From Pengzhenrongella frigida (lineage in GTDB: Bacteria; Actinomycetota; Actinomycetes; Actinomycetales; Cellulomonadaceae), in NCBI RefSeq assembly GCF_004168625.1, contig NZ_SDWW01000015.1, forward strand, positions 1-64,000: DNA of 64,000 nt, in the 5' to 3' direction. The notes under the pieces are model-generated. The model was given only the letters and a program-made list of their open reading frames with translations, did not search any database and had not been told where the DNA came from. A program made the translations under genes and the position numbers. Below are positions 46,219 through 55,132 of this stretch, piece after piece (positions within the stretch are counted from its first letter, which is position 1; every line of letters begins with the position of its first letter).

Positions 46219-47466
46219 ATGGAGTGCACGCAGACGACGACCACGCGGCGCGAGCTGCGGCTGGCCGAGAAGCGCGTGCGTCGTCGGCGGTTCCGGCCTC
46301 GGCGCCCGAACAGCGCGACGGCGATGATGCTCTCCGTCGGCCTCACCGCGGCCCTGCTCGGCGCCGGCGCGTCCCAGGCCTACAGCGACCACCAGGTCCG
46401 GTCCGCGCAGGACGCCGTCGCGGACGCCGTCGCGCACGAGCGTGCCAACCGGGTGCGGTCCGACCGCGCCGACGGTGCTCGCCTCGAGGGGGTCGCGATC
46501 GCCTTCGCCACGGTCAGGCGCAGCGAGGCCGTCGTGCTCGCCCGTGCGGCCGTCGCGCAGGCCACCTCGACGCGTGCGAGCTCCGCACCCGACGTCACGC
46601 CGGAGACCCTCACCCCGCTCGACGAGGCGATGGTGAACCTCGCCGCGCTGATCGAGGCGGCACCGCCCGCTCCGGTCCCGACCCCTCTCGCCGCGCTCGA
46701 CGCGGCGGCGACGGCGGTGCCCGCGGCCGCATCCGCCGTGTCGAACGACCTCGCACCCTCGAAGGCGGCCGACGGCGAGGCCGCGAGCGCCGGTGCGACC
46801 GACGCCGACGCGGGCGCGACGGCGGTCAGCCTGGCCGCGGTCGACCTCGGCGTCAGCGCGCAGCTGCTCCTGGCGGCCCAGCGCGTCAACGAGCTGTCCG
46901 TCCAGGTCGAGGCGGTGGCGGACGCCAACCTGGCCGCTGCTGCGCAGGCCGCCGCGGAAGCCGCCGCCGCGGCGGCCGCCGCCGAGGCCGCTCGGGTGGC
47001 GGAAGCCGCTGCCCAGGCCGCCGCGGCCGAGCTGACTCGCAAGGTTGCCGCGGTCGAGGACGCCCCGAACGGGGCCGTCTCGACCGAGCTGTTGTGCGGG
47101 GTGGCGTTCGACTCCGCCGTGCTCCTGCGGTGCGACGCGGCCCAGGCACTGGACCAGCTCGCCGTGGCGTACCGCGACGACTTCGGTCGCTACCCGAGCC
47201 TCGTCAGCTCGTACCGCTCCCTGGCCGACCAGGTGTCCGTGCGCCGGGCGCGCGGCGGCTTGGCGGCGTTGCCCGGCTCGTCCAACCACGGTCGGGGACT
47301 GGCGATCGACCTGGCCGACTTCGGCTCGCTCGGCCAGTTCAGCACTCCCGGCTACCGATGGATGAAGGAGCACGCCCGCGAGTTCGGCTGGCACCACCCG
47401 GCGATCATGGAACCGGGCGGCGGCGGACCGCAGGAACCGTGGCACTGGGAGTTCGAGACGGACTGA
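46219..47466 (+). CDS. D-alanyl-D-alanine carboxypeptidase, VanY/M15B family
   Basis: 415 residues. Basic N-terminus, one membrane anchor (about 33-55), a long Ala-rich helical stalk with coiled-coil-like repeats (about 60-290), and the peptidase domain at 295-415. Zinc ligands are visible in SSNHGRGLAIDL (His, Asp) and EPWHWE (His). Trims the peptidoglycan stem peptide outside the cell. The stalk would span the wall. Start at ATG 46219; no good ribosome site. Confidence 0.88.
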   Translation: MECTQTTTTRRELRLAEKRVRRRRFRPRRPNSATAMMLSVGLTAALLGAGASQAYSDHQVRSAQDAVADAVAHERANRVRSDRADGARLEGVAIAFATVRRSEAVVLARAAVAQATSTRASSAPDVTPETLTPLDEAMVNLAALIEAAPPAPVPTPLAALDAAATAVPAAASAVSNDLAPSKAADGEAASAGATDADAGATAVSLAAVDLGVSAQLLLAAQRVNELSVQVEAVADANLAAAAQAAAEAAAAAAAAEAARVAEAAAQAAAAELTRKVAAVEDAPNGAVSTELLCGVAFDSAVLLRCDAAQALDQLAVAYRDDFGRYPSLVSSYRSLADQVSVRRARGGLAALPGSSNHGRGLAIDLADFGSLGQFSTPGYRWMKEHAREFGWHHPAIMEPGGGGPQEPWHWEFETD

Positions 47467-47482
47467 GTGGCACCCGTCGCCG

Positions 47483-48571
47483 TCAGGAGTCCTTGCGGTC
47501 GCGGTCCCGGCTCGGCTGGACCCGCTTCGGTTCGCCGGGCATCTTCGGGTACTCCGGGGGGTAGGGCAGGTCCTGGTGGCCGTGGTCGCGCTCGTCGGCG
47601 TCGGCCAGCTCGAGCAGCGGCTCGAGGGAGTACGCGAGCCGCTCGGGCTCGCCCGGGCCGGGGACGCTCAGGGGTGCGAACAGGTCCCCCACCTCGGCGA
47701 ACCGCGCCGGCAGGGTCGTCAGATCGAAGTCGTTCGGAACGACGTCGGGCACCTCCTCCCAGCGCAGCGGGGCCGAGACGGTGGCCCGCGGGTTGGCGCG
47801 CACGGAGTACGCCGACGCGATGGTCCGGTCGCGCGCCATCTGGTTGTAGTCGACGAAGACCTTGACCCCGCGCTCCTCCTTCCACCAGTTGATCGTCACC
47901 TGGTCGGGCAGTCGGCGCTCGAGCTCGCGGCCGACGGCGATGGTCGCGCGCCGCGCCTGGGTGAAGGTCCACCGCGGCTGGATCGGGACGAAGACGTGCA
48001 GACCGCGCCCGCCCGAGGTCTTCGGGAAGCCCTCCATCCCGAGCTCGTGCAGCAGGGCGCGCAGCTCAGGCGCGACGCGCGCGGCGTCGGCGTAGTCGGT
48101 CCCGGGTTGCGGGTCGAGGTCGATGCGCAGCTGATCGGGGGCTTCGACGTCGGTCCGGCGCACCGGCCACGGGTGGAACGTGAGGGTTCCGAGGTTCGCC
48201 GCCCACGCGACCACGGCGAGCTCGGTCGGGCACACCTCGTCCGCCGTGCGCCCGCTCGGGAAGGCGATCGTGGCGGTCTCGACGTAGTCCGGGGCACCGG
48301 CGGGTATCCGCTTCTGGTAGAAGGCGTCACCGGTGGAGTCCATCCGGGTCGCGAGCTTCGCGCCCTCGAAAACCCCTTTGGGCCAGCGTTCGAGCGTCGT
48401 CGGCCGGTCGCGCAGCGCACCAAGGATCCCTTCGCCGACCGCGACGAAGTACTGCACGACGTCGAGCTTGGTGAACCCGCGCTCGGGGAAGACCACCCGG
48501 TCGGGGCTGGTGACGCGGACGGTCCGGCCCCGAACCTCGAGCTCAACCGCAGGAGTCGTCGCGCGCGCCAT
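47483..48571 (-). CDS. ligD: LigD-type polymerase/primase domain protein
   Basis: 362 residues, the archaeo-eukaryotic primase fold of LigD-Pol, used in non-homologous end joining to fill ends with a ribonucleotide preference. RIDLDPQ supplies the metal Asp pair and SGGRGLHVF the nucleotide-binding region. It is the polymerase domain alone, with no ligase or nuclease domain and no Ku gene in the window. TAGCGT (minus strand, 48578-48583) ends 6 nt before ATG: leaderless start. Confidence 0.92.
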   Translation of the reverse strand: MARATTPAVELEVRGRTVRVTSPDRVVFPERGFTKLDVVQYFVAVGEGILGALRDRPTTLERWPKGVFEGAKLATRMDSTGDAFYQKRIPAGAPDYVETATIAFPSGRTADEVCPTELAVVAWAANLGTLTFHPWPVRRTDVEAPDQLRIDLDPQPGTDYADAARVAPELRALLHELGMEGFPKTSGGRGLHVFVPIQPRWTFTQARRATIAVGRELERRLPDQVTINWWKEERGVKVFVDYNQMARDRTIASAYSVRANPRATVSAPLRWEEVPDVVPNDFDLTTLPARFAEVGDLFAPLSVPGPGEPERLAYSLEPLLELADADERDHGHQDLPYPPEYPKMPGEPKRVQPSRDRDRKDS

Positions 48572-48625
48572 CCACCCACGCTAGTCACGCGCGGCAGCGC
48601 GCGCCCGGTCGCGGGGCGAGGCGCG

Positions 48626-49351
48626 TCAGACCAGCGCGGCGCGGGGCGCGACGATCGGGGCCGTGATCGTGGTCGCGGCGGCGCGCAGCTCGTGGATGAC
48701 GCCGAGCAGGATCCGGTTGAACGCGGCCGGGGCGTGGCTGTTGACGTCGTGCCCGGCGCGCGGCACGACCGTCAGGCGGGTTCCGGGCAGGGCGGCGAGG
48801 TAGCGACGCTCGTCCAGGCGAAGGAGGTCGCGTTGACCGTTGACCAACCACACGGGCACGTCCATCCGACGCAGGTCGGCGAGCGAGGAGTGCCCCTTCA
48901 TCGCGGCGAGCATGTCGGCCACCACGTGCCAGGTGCCGCCGCCGGCCGGGCGGAACGCGCGGTCCATCTGGAGCGAGAGGCTCCGGTACGCGCCCAGGGG
49001 CCAGCCGCGGATCTCCGTCGAGCACCCCGACAGCACGACGCCGGACACGGTGTCCCGGTGCCGGGCTGCATAGGCGAGCGAGGAGTACCCGCCGAGGGAC
49101 AGCCCCACGAGCAGGGGCACCTCGGTGAAGCTGCCGACCGCCGCGTCGATGGTCTCCATGGCCCCGCGCAGGGTGAACCGCTCGTGCGAGCGTGCGCCGT
49201 GCCCGGGCAGGTCGACCGCGATCGAGTCGTGGCCTTCGGCAGACATGGCGGCGATCTGGTCGGTCCAGATGTCGCGGGACGTGCGTACTCCGTGAACAAA
49301 GACGATGGGCGCGATGGGAGGAGCCGTTTCTCGAGCGAGCGCGCGGCCAGG
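48626..49351 (-). CDS. Alpha/beta hydrolase, start codon unresolved
   Basis: Frame encodes a typical alpha/beta hydrolase: oxyanion-hole motif IVFVHGVRTSRD, DLPGHGARSH, nucleophile elbow GLSLGGYS, Asp in NGQRDLL and His in AGHDVNS. The only ATG (49246) lies after the HG motif. Between it and the in-frame stop at 49352-49354 there is no ATG, GTG or TTG, so the true start is not visible. Options are a non-standard start, a lost start codon, or a frameshift; another frame begins TTG 49355. The coordinates given extend to the stop to include all conserved sequence. Confidence 0.7.
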   Translation of the reverse strand, partial: PGRALARETAPPIAPIVFVHGVRTSRDIWTDQIAAMSAEGHDSIAVDLPGHGARSHERFTLRGAMETIDAAVGSFTEVPLLVGLSLGGYSSLAYAARHRDTVSGVVLSGCSTEIRGWPLGAYRSLSLQMDRAFRPAGGGTWHVVADMLAAMKGHSSLADLRRMDVPVWLVNGQRDLLRLDERRYLAALPGTRLTVVPRAGHDVNSHAPAAFNRILLGVIHELRAAATTITAPIVAPRAALV

Positions 49352-49486
49352 TCAAGCTCGGGGGGACTCAGTGTGGTCGCACCGCGCGTCGTCGACCCTT
49401 GAGTGTCGCCAGTCTAGTCGGCGAACCTGGGAGCTTTCTGGGTAGACCAACCAAGCAGCCAGCCAAGCCAATCGGTCGCACCGCGG

Positions 49487-49510
49487 CGGCTCGCGGGCTC
49501 GCGCGAGCCG
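49487..49510. terminator. Hairpin downstream of the DUF1918 gene
   Basis: CGGCTCGCG (49487-49495) and CGCGAGCCG (49502-49510) form a 9-bp stem with a 6-nt loop, about 50 bp past the DUF1918 stop. The rest of 49355-49562 shows nothing else. Confidence 0.45.
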
Positions 49511-49562
49511 CCCGGACGCCCACCCACCGCGGCGTGGGGCGTCATGCGGTCAGCGACGCCCG

Positions 49563-49763
49563 TCAGGACTGCTGGGCGTGCTTCGCGTGCTCGATCGTGC
49601 AGTCCGGTCCGGGAAACACGAGCGCCTCGTGCCCGTTCTCGTACCGCACCAGATAGGGCGGGGCGCCGTTCTCGCCGTGGATCTCGATGACTTCGGCCAG
49701 CTGCCCCGTCTGCCCGACCGCTCGACTGTGCACGTGCAGCCGGTCCCCGATGGTTGCCTGCAT
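49563..49763 (-). CDS. DUF1918 protein
   Basis: 66 residues, full-length DUF1918: MQATIGDRLHVHSR, GEVIEIHG-like VIEIHGENGAPPYLVRYENGHEALVFPGPD. SH3-like beta barrel, function unknown. Start ATG 49763 is set by AAGGAG just upstream. Confidence 0.92.
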   Translation of the reverse strand: MQATIGDRLHVHSRAVGQTGQLAEVIEIHGENGAPPYLVRYENGHEALVFPGPDCTIEHAKHAQQS

Positions 49764-49830
49764 GGCTGCTCCTTCCGTCGTCTCTCCACTGTGCACCTTC
49801 GGCGCGCGGGGAGGGAAGGGTCAGGTGCGG

Positions 49831-50106
49831 CTACGTGTAGCGGTGATTCGTCTCGGGGTGTCCCGCGGGCCGCTTGCACGACTTGCCGGCCATGCTGCGG
49901 TGACCGCAGAGCTCGGGGGCTTCCTCGTCGGTCTCGGGCAGGACGACGACGGCGGCCTTGGTCCGCGACTTGGCCGTGGTCTTCGCGCGCGGCGCCGCCG
50001 GGGCGCCGGACGTGGTCGCTGCCTTGGCCGGACGACCGCTCGATGCACCATGCGCCGCGTCGTACTTGGCGGCCCGCATTGCGCGTTGGGCCTCGAGTTT
50101 GCTCAT
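49831..50106 (-). CDS. Small basic protein with C-terminal CGHRS...CKRP...H motif
   Basis: 91 residues: a Lys/Ala/Thr-rich tail of low complexity, then LCGHRSMAGKSCKRPAGHPETNHRY, where two Cys and two or three His could bind zinc. The pattern recurs in actinobacterial small proteins of unknown role. ATG 50106 chosen; no clear ribosome site. Confidence 0.65.
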   Translation of the reverse strand: MSKLEAQRAMRAAKYDAAHGASSGRPAKAATTSGAPAAPRAKTTAKSRTKAAVVVLPETDEEAPELCGHRSMAGKSCKRPAGHPETNHRYT

Positions 50107-50292
50107 GAACTCCAGGGTAGAGGACTCGCGGCACCGCTTCGGTGGATCGCGCACACCCTGACTTCGCCCTGACGGTCCGGCCGGTCGAGATCAGGGCCCG
50201 GTCAGGGATGTACCCGATGTGCCGGGCGGTGTCCGCGCGGCACGCTGAAGGCATCCGCAAGACCACCACGATCTGGAGAGTAGCGAGCCACC

Positions 50293-50550
50293 ATGACTGA
50301 CATCCACGACACCTTCGGACGGCAAGGCCTTGTCCGCCCTCGCGACGGACGAATCCTCGGGGGCGTGTGCGCCGGTCTGGGCCGCAGGTTCGGTCTCGAC
50401 CCCTGGGCCGCCCGCGCGTTGTTCGTCCTGCTGCTCATGGTCCTGCCGGGCAGCCAGCTGATCGTCTACCCGATCCTGTGGATCCTCATGCCGTCCGAGA
50501 CGTGGGCCGAGCGTCCGAGCGCGGGGTATGGGGCCACGCCTGCCGGCTGA
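50293..50550 (+). CDS. PspC-domain membrane protein
   Basis: 85 residues. PspC motif GRILGGVCAGLGRRFGLDPWAARALFVLL is near-complete, with one or two helices and a short cytosolic tail. Family members respond to envelope stress. GGAGAG precedes ATG. The RsbW-like gene follows 68 bp later. Confidence 0.9.
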   Translation: MTDIHDTFGRQGLVRPRDGRILGGVCAGLGRRFGLDPWAARALFVLLLMVLPGSQLIVYPILWILMPSETWAERPSAGYGATPAG

Positions 50551-50618
50551 CCGCCTGCGCCGGGCCCGACCGGCGGCCCGAGTGTGCTGCAACCCTTGGC
50601 GTCGGGCAGAGTGTGCGC

Positions 50619-51107
50619 ATGGGCGAGCAGGAACAGCCACGCCCCGATTCCGCGAACCGGCCTCCAGCACCTCTGGAGCTCGTTGCCGGCGGAGGCGGGG
50701 ACATGTCGTCGGGACCAGGCGGCTCCGACGAGCTGTGCCTGCCGGCGAGCCGGGCGTCGGCCCGCGCGGCCCGCCACTGGGTGATGAACGAGCTCGCGGC
50801 CGAGGGGGTCTTCGGCGCCGAGAACCAGATCGTCGAGCTGCTCGCCGGTGAGCTCGTCGCCAACGCGGCCCTGCACGGTCCGGCCGACGGCATGATCCGG
50901 GTCCGGGTGGGTCGTACCGGCCGGGTGGTGCGGGTGGCCGTCCGCGACAGCAGCGTGACGGTCCCGGTCGTGCGTCACCCCGAGCCGTCGTCGGCCAGCG
51001 GACGCGGCCTCGAGCTCGTCGACTCGCTCGCGGCCCAGTGGGGGATCGAGCACCACGGCGCCGAGGGCAAGACGGTCTGGTTCAGCGTCGAGCTCGAGCA
51101 GTCGTAG
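50619..51107 (+). CDS. RsbW-like ATP-binding anti-sigma kinase
   Basis: 162 residues. HATPase_c_2 fold of serine kinases that regulate sigma factors: N-box ELVANAALHGPADG, VRDSS (G1-like) and GRGLELVDSLA (G2). The first 40 residues are low-complexity. Candidate partner for one of the STAS proteins in the window, not proven. The 3' end overlaps the convergent EEP gene by 26 bp. ATG has CAGAGT 6 nt upstream, a near TANNNT box. Confidence 0.85.
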   Translation: MGEQEQPRPDSANRPPAPLELVAGGGGDMSSGPGGSDELCLPASRASARAARHWVMNELAAEGVFGAENQIVELLAGELVANAALHGPADGMIRVRVGRTGRVVRVAVRDSSVTVPVVRHPEPSSASGRGLELVDSLAAQWGIEHHGAEGKTVWFSVELEQS

Positions 51108-51882
51108 GTCGCCCGCCGGAGCCGAGCACGACGTCGACCGCCAGGGCACGGTGGTCGGAGACCCCGAGATCGATCCCCGTCCCGTCGGACGTGGGCCGCA
51201 CGGCTCCGGTACCGAGGATGTGGTCGAGCTGGCGGACCGGTGCGGACAACGGGATCGTCCGGGCGTTCGCGAGCGGCCGCATCCCGGTCACGCGGGCGGG
51301 CCACGCACCGGCGAGGTTCAGGTCACCGAGCACCACCAGCGGCTGCGGCAGATCGCGCACCCGGTGGACCAGATGCCTGAGCTGGACGGCGTTCCAGCCG
51401 GGGATGAGGGTCAGGTGGGTTGTGACGACGGTGATCGGGCCGGCGGCGGTGTCCAGCACGGCGGCGATCGCAGCCCGCGGCTCGTCCCGGACGACCGTCG
51501 GTCGGCGGTCGCCCGGCAGGAGCACCGGGATGCGCCCGTGCAGCACGGGCAGGCGGATCGTGCGCCACGCCCGGACCGGGAGCCGAGTGAGCAGGGCGAT
51601 CCCGTAGCTCGCGCCGTCCGGCGGGCGGTCTCCGGATGCGGCCGACCACAGGCGCGGCGCCCCGGACATGGTGGCGAGGTAGCGGTACTCCCGGGCGCCC
51701 ATGGCCGCCGCGGCGACGGCGGCGAGGTCCGCCCCGTGCGAGCGGGGCTGACCGCGGTCCACCTCCTGCAGCGCGAGCACCTCGGCATCGAGGCTCGCCG
51801 CCGCGGCGGCGAAGCGGTCGACATCGACCAACCCGTCCGTGAGGGACTGCCCGTGCAGGATGTTGAAGGTGGCGAGCCGCAT
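51082..51882 (-). CDS. EEP-family hydrolase
   Basis: 266 residues, DNase I-like fold: TFNILHG, LALQEVDRGQPRS, VTTHLTLIPGWNAVQLR, VVLGDLNLAG and SDHRAL in order. No signal peptide. Longer than the EEP at 6453 and not closely similar to it. Substrate unknown. Start ATG 51882; weak ribosome site. Confidence 0.88.
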   Translation of the reverse strand: MRLATFNILHGQSLTDGLVDVDRFAAAAASLDAEVLALQEVDRGQPRSHGADLAAVAAAAMGAREYRYLATMSGAPRLWSAASGDRPPDGASYGIALLTRLPVRAWRTIRLPVLHGRIPVLLPGDRRPTVVRDEPRAAIAAVLDTAAGPITVVTTHLTLIPGWNAVQLRHLVHRVRDLPQPLVVLGDLNLAGAWPARVTGMRPLANARTIPLSAPVRQLDHILGTGAVRPTSDGTGIDLGVSDHRALAVDVVLGSGGRPTTARARR

Positions 51883-52019
51883 CGAGGGTGGATCTCTTCC
51901 GTTGGGCGTGAACCGGCCACGATCGTAGGCGAGGTCGGCAGACGGCCGACGACGCTGGGGTGGCGCGCGCCGGGCGGCACGATGAACGGGGCGCGCCCAG
52001 GCGGGGTCGGACTTCGGGG

Positions 52020-52751
52020 TCAGGCGCCGTACCGCCGGACGAAGTTCGCCAGGATCCGGGGCGGCACGTTCACCTCCGCGTCCTGGACACCGGCGACCAC
52101 GTGCTCGGTGTCGTCGGGCGGGAAGTACCCGGCATTCCGGTAGGTCTTGATCCGCAGCACGATGCCCGGCACGTCGAGCTCGGGGTGGAACTGGGTGGCG
52201 TACAGGTTCTGCTTGACCCGGAACATCTGGACCGGGCACGTGGGGGAGGACGCGAGGAGCGTCACGTGGTCGGGGAGCGACCGGCAGGCCTCCTTGTGGC
52301 CGACGAACGCGTCGAACCGGGGCGGGATCCCCGCCAGGAGCGGGTCGGCGCGGCCGGCCTCGGAGAGCGTGATGGAGACCGAGCTGACCGGCTCGCCGAA
52401 CGTCGAGTCGATCACCGCTCCCTGGTGCACGCCGAGCGTGCCGACGCCGTAGCACGCGCCGAGGAACGGGAAGTCGCGGTCCACGATCTCGTCCAGCAGC
52501 CCCGCCAGCTCCGCCTCGACCCGTCGCTGGACCGCGGACTTGAGATCCTCCGGGTCGCTCGAGTTGAACGGGCTCCCGCCGATGAAGACCCCGGAGTACC
52601 GGTCGAGGTCCAGGTCAGGGAGGGGCTCCGCCTCCAGCCGCACACGGTGCAGGAGATCCGGGGTCAGTCCGCCGAACCGGACGAACGCGGCATGCTCCTC
52701 CGCCGCGGCGCGGTCGTCCGCCCGGGTCGACAGGAGCAGGAATGGCTTCAT
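52020..52751 (-). CDS. Class I glutamine amidotransferase (GATase1-like)
   Basis: 243 residues. Nucleophile Cys100 in GACYG, His189 and Glu191 in QFHPE. Domain occurs alone, as in GMP synthase-like GATases of unknown acceptor. TACGCT ends 8 nt before ATG on the minus strand, so possibly leaderless. Confidence 0.9.
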   Translation of the reverse strand: MKPFLLLSTRADDRAAAEEHAAFVRFGGLTPDLLHRVRLEAEPLPDLDLDRYSGVFIGGSPFNSSDPEDLKSAVQRRVEAELAGLLDEIVDRDFPFLGACYGVGTLGVHQGAVIDSTFGEPVSSVSITLSEAGRADPLLAGIPPRFDAFVGHKEACRSLPDHVTLLASSPTCPVQMFRVKQNLYATQFHPELDVPGIVLRIKTYRNAGYFPPDDTEHVVAGVQDAEVNVPPRILANFVRRYGA

Positions 52752-52965
52752 AGGGCGCGAGCGTAGGCGTGGAATCGCGGATCGGCTGCACGTCCGCGCC
52801 GCTCGAACGGCCGGACGTCGTCCGCAAACGGGTGAGCGTCACGCTCATGGCGGGTGATGATCCACCCGTATCGGGTGCACGATCGGGTAGCCGGTCGATA
52901 ATCCACATACCGTTGGCGCGCCCGGCGGAGCGGACCGGGGGGCGGTCGGACGAGATGAGGCATGG

Positions 52966-54537
52966 ATGCTCGCGTCGACCAGCGGTGCGCTCGTCGCGCC
53001 CGGGGAGTTCGGACCGTACGACGAGCTGGCCGACTCGGCCCATCGGCTCTACATCGACGGGTTCTCGGAGCGTGCCGCGCTGTCCTGCCGGGCCTGGCGG
53101 CTCCTGACGATCGCGGCGGGCGACCGCGTCACCGGCCAGTTCCTGCACTACATCGAGGGCATCGCCCTGCAGGAGGCGGGCCGGCACCGCGAGGCGGTGA
53201 CCGTGGCGCTCGATCTCCTCGACGAGCTCGAGGACGAGCCCGACCCGCTCTGGCGCGCCAAGGCCCTGGCGCTCCTGGCCGAGTCGTCGACGCAGGTCGG
53301 CGAGGTCAGTCGGGCGATGGATGCGCTGGCCGAGGGGACCTGGATCGTCGCGCACACCACCCCGGGCCGCTACAGCCACCTGTCGGCGAGCATGGCGGTC
53401 GCCCTGGCGCTCCGTGCCGTCTTCCTCTTCGAGCAGTCGGACGAGCTGCTCGCCGGCATCCTGCTCGGGAGCGGCCCGGAGACCGACCTCTTCATCGCGC
53501 AGGAGCAGGCGCTGCTGAGCGCCTACTGGGCGACGACGCTGCTGGTCGTCGGGGAGACCACGGCTGCCGCACCGGTGTTCGTCACGGCCGCGCAGCGGGC
53601 CCTGCGGATGGGGCGGATCGCGGTCCTGGCGGGCAACCCCGAGATGGTGGCGCGTGCGGCGGTCATCGAGGCCTACGCCGTCAGTCGCCTCGGCTATCCC
53701 GGACTGGCCGCGGCGCGGATCCGCGAGGCCAGCGGGCAGTTCCTGCTCCGCGACGAGCTCGTCGAGACGAACCTCGCCCGCCTCGTGCTCGGCCTGGCCG
53801 CGATGGACGACGGCGATTTCGCCGCGGCCCGCGCGGAGCTGCGCGGCGCGTGGGAGAGCTCCCGGCGCGCCAGTCGCGAGATCTGGTCGTCCGCCGCGAT
53901 GGAGGCGATGGCCGACGTCGACGTGGCCGAGTACGGTCCGCACCCGGCCGTCGACCGGTGGAAGCTGCTGGCACGTGAGGCCCTCGGGCGGGTCTGGGTG
54001 GAGCGGGACGGCCGGTTCACCTCGCTGCAGACCCGCCACCAGGTCCGTGCCCTGACGGCCGAGACCAACCGGATGGGTCAGGCCGCGCTGCTCGACCCCC
54101 TGACCGGGCTCGGGAACCGGCGGATGCTCGCGGGCGCGATCGACTCCGCGATCGACGATCTCGCGGCGGTGTTCGTCGACGTCGACCAGTTCAAGCTCGT
54201 GAACGACCACTTCTCGCACGCCGTGGGAGACGAGGTGCTGCGCCGGATGGCGGTCATCCTCCGGGCGCACTGCCGGACCGACGACGTCCTGGTCCGGTAC
54301 GGCGGCGACGAGTTCGTCATCCTGGTGTTCGGCGGTGGACCGGCCGCCGAGGAGGTCGCGGCACGGCTGCACAGCGCGGTGCGCCACGCTCCGTGGGGGC
54401 AGATCGCCGCCGGCCTGGCGGTCACCGTCTCGGTCGGCGTCGGTCGGCCGGTCCCGGCGCACGGCGCGATCGCCGCGGCCGATGCGGCGCTCTACGCCGC
54501 GAAGCGGGCCGGACGCGATCGTGTCGTCACTGTCTGA
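52966..54537 (+). CDS. GGDEF diguanylate cyclase with helical-repeat N-terminus
   Basis: 523 residues. Residues 1-340 are all-alpha, TPR-like (repeated ALxLLxExxxxxG patterns), without membrane helices. GGDEF domain at about 365-523 has DPLTGLGNRR, intact GGDEF at 446-450 and the RTDD inhibitory I-site at 437-440. Makes cyclic di-GMP and should be product-inhibited. The helical part probably binds a partner protein or ligand. ATG 52966. Confidence 0.93.
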   Translation: MLASTSGALVAPGEFGPYDELADSAHRLYIDGFSERAALSCRAWRLLTIAAGDRVTGQFLHYIEGIALQEAGRHREAVTVALDLLDELEDEPDPLWRAKALALLAESSTQVGEVSRAMDALAEGTWIVAHTTPGRYSHLSASMAVALALRAVFLFEQSDELLAGILLGSGPETDLFIAQEQALLSAYWATTLLVVGETTAAAPVFVTAAQRALRMGRIAVLAGNPEMVARAAVIEAYAVSRLGYPGLAAARIREASGQFLLRDELVETNLARLVLGLAAMDDGDFAAARAELRGAWESSRRASREIWSSAAMEAMADVDVAEYGPHPAVDRWKLLAREALGRVWVERDGRFTSLQTRHQVRALTAETNRMGQAALLDPLTGLGNRRMLAGAIDSAIDDLAAVFVDVDQFKLVNDHFSHAVGDEVLRRMAVILRAHCRTDDVLVRYGGDEFVILVFGGGPAAEEVAARLHSAVRHAPWGQIAAGLAVTVSVGVGRPVPAHGAIAAADAALYAAKRAGRDRVVTV

Positions 54538-54643
54538 GGTCCGATCCTGACCCGAGCCACGGGTGCGTGGCTCACCCGGCCCGCACGTCAGAGGGGGTGT
54601 TCGGGGGGTTGGATGCCGGACTGTGACCTGGTCGGGTTGTGCG

Positions 54644-54672
54644 TTCCGTTCCCCTGAGCCGGTCCCTACGCT
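54644..54672 (+). promoter_or_regulatory. Candidate cspA promoter
   Basis: TTCCGT (54644-54649), 17-bp spacer, TACGCT (54667-54672). It would give a 5' leader of about 145 nt, fitting cold-shock leaders that fold differently in the cold. Confidence 0.35.
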
Positions 54673-54826
54673 AGGCTTGCGCGTGAAGTTGCTGTGCATC
54701 GAACGTCTTAAACGCTCTCGGCCTCGGCCGGGGCGCCTTGTTCCTTTCCCGGAGCGGACGACGAACACTGCGACGAGCGACCTCGACAGTCGGGGTCGAC
54801 CGAACGCTCCTGGAGGAGATTTTATT

Positions 54827-55030
54827 ATGGCTACTGGCACCGTGAAGTGGTTCAACGCCGAAAAGGGCTTTGGCTTCATTGCTCCCGACGACGGCGGCGC
54901 TGACGTCTTCGCCCACTACTCCGCGATCTCGAGCAGCGGCTACCGCTCGCTCGACGAGAACCAGAAGGTTGAGTTCGACGTCACGCAGGGCCCGAAGGGC
55001 CCGCAGGCCGAGAACATCCGCCCCCTCTGA
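54827..55030 (+). CDS. cspA: Cold-shock protein
   Basis: 67 residues, standard [22 protein letters not shown] (RNP1), DVFAHYSAI (RNP2). RNA/ssDNA chaperone. Strong TGGAGGAG before ATG and codon use fit high expression. Confidence 0.98.
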   Translation: MATGTVKWFNAEKGFGFIAPDDGGADVFAHYSAISSSGYRSLDENQKVEFDVTQGPKGPQAENIRPL

Positions 55031-55049
55031 TTTCTTCACAGGGCGTGGC

Positions 55050-55068
55050 GAGCCTGTCTGACAGGCTC
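55050..55068 (+). terminator. First hairpin after cspA
   Basis: GAGCCTGT (55050-55057) / ACAGGCTC (55061-55068) with a 3-nt loop, 20 bp after the stop. Confidence 0.55.
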
Positions 55069-55078
55069 TAGAACCTCG

Positions 55079-55109
55079 CGAATGCCCCGGCCTTGTGCCG
55101 GGGCATTCG
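55079..55109 (+). terminator. Second, perfect 13-bp hairpin after cspA
   Basis: CGAATGCCCCGGC (55079-55091) pairs fully with GCCGGGGCATTCG (55097-55109) around CTTGT. Main terminator of cspA; may serve the convergent gene as well. Confidence 0.8.
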
Positions 55110-55132
55110 TGCGTCCGGGGCCGGTCCAGAGC

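Noticed and set aside
49355-49562. A small gene between the hydrolase and DUF1918
   Set aside because: No start with a ribosome site and no conserved-looking peptide; only a hairpin is visible.
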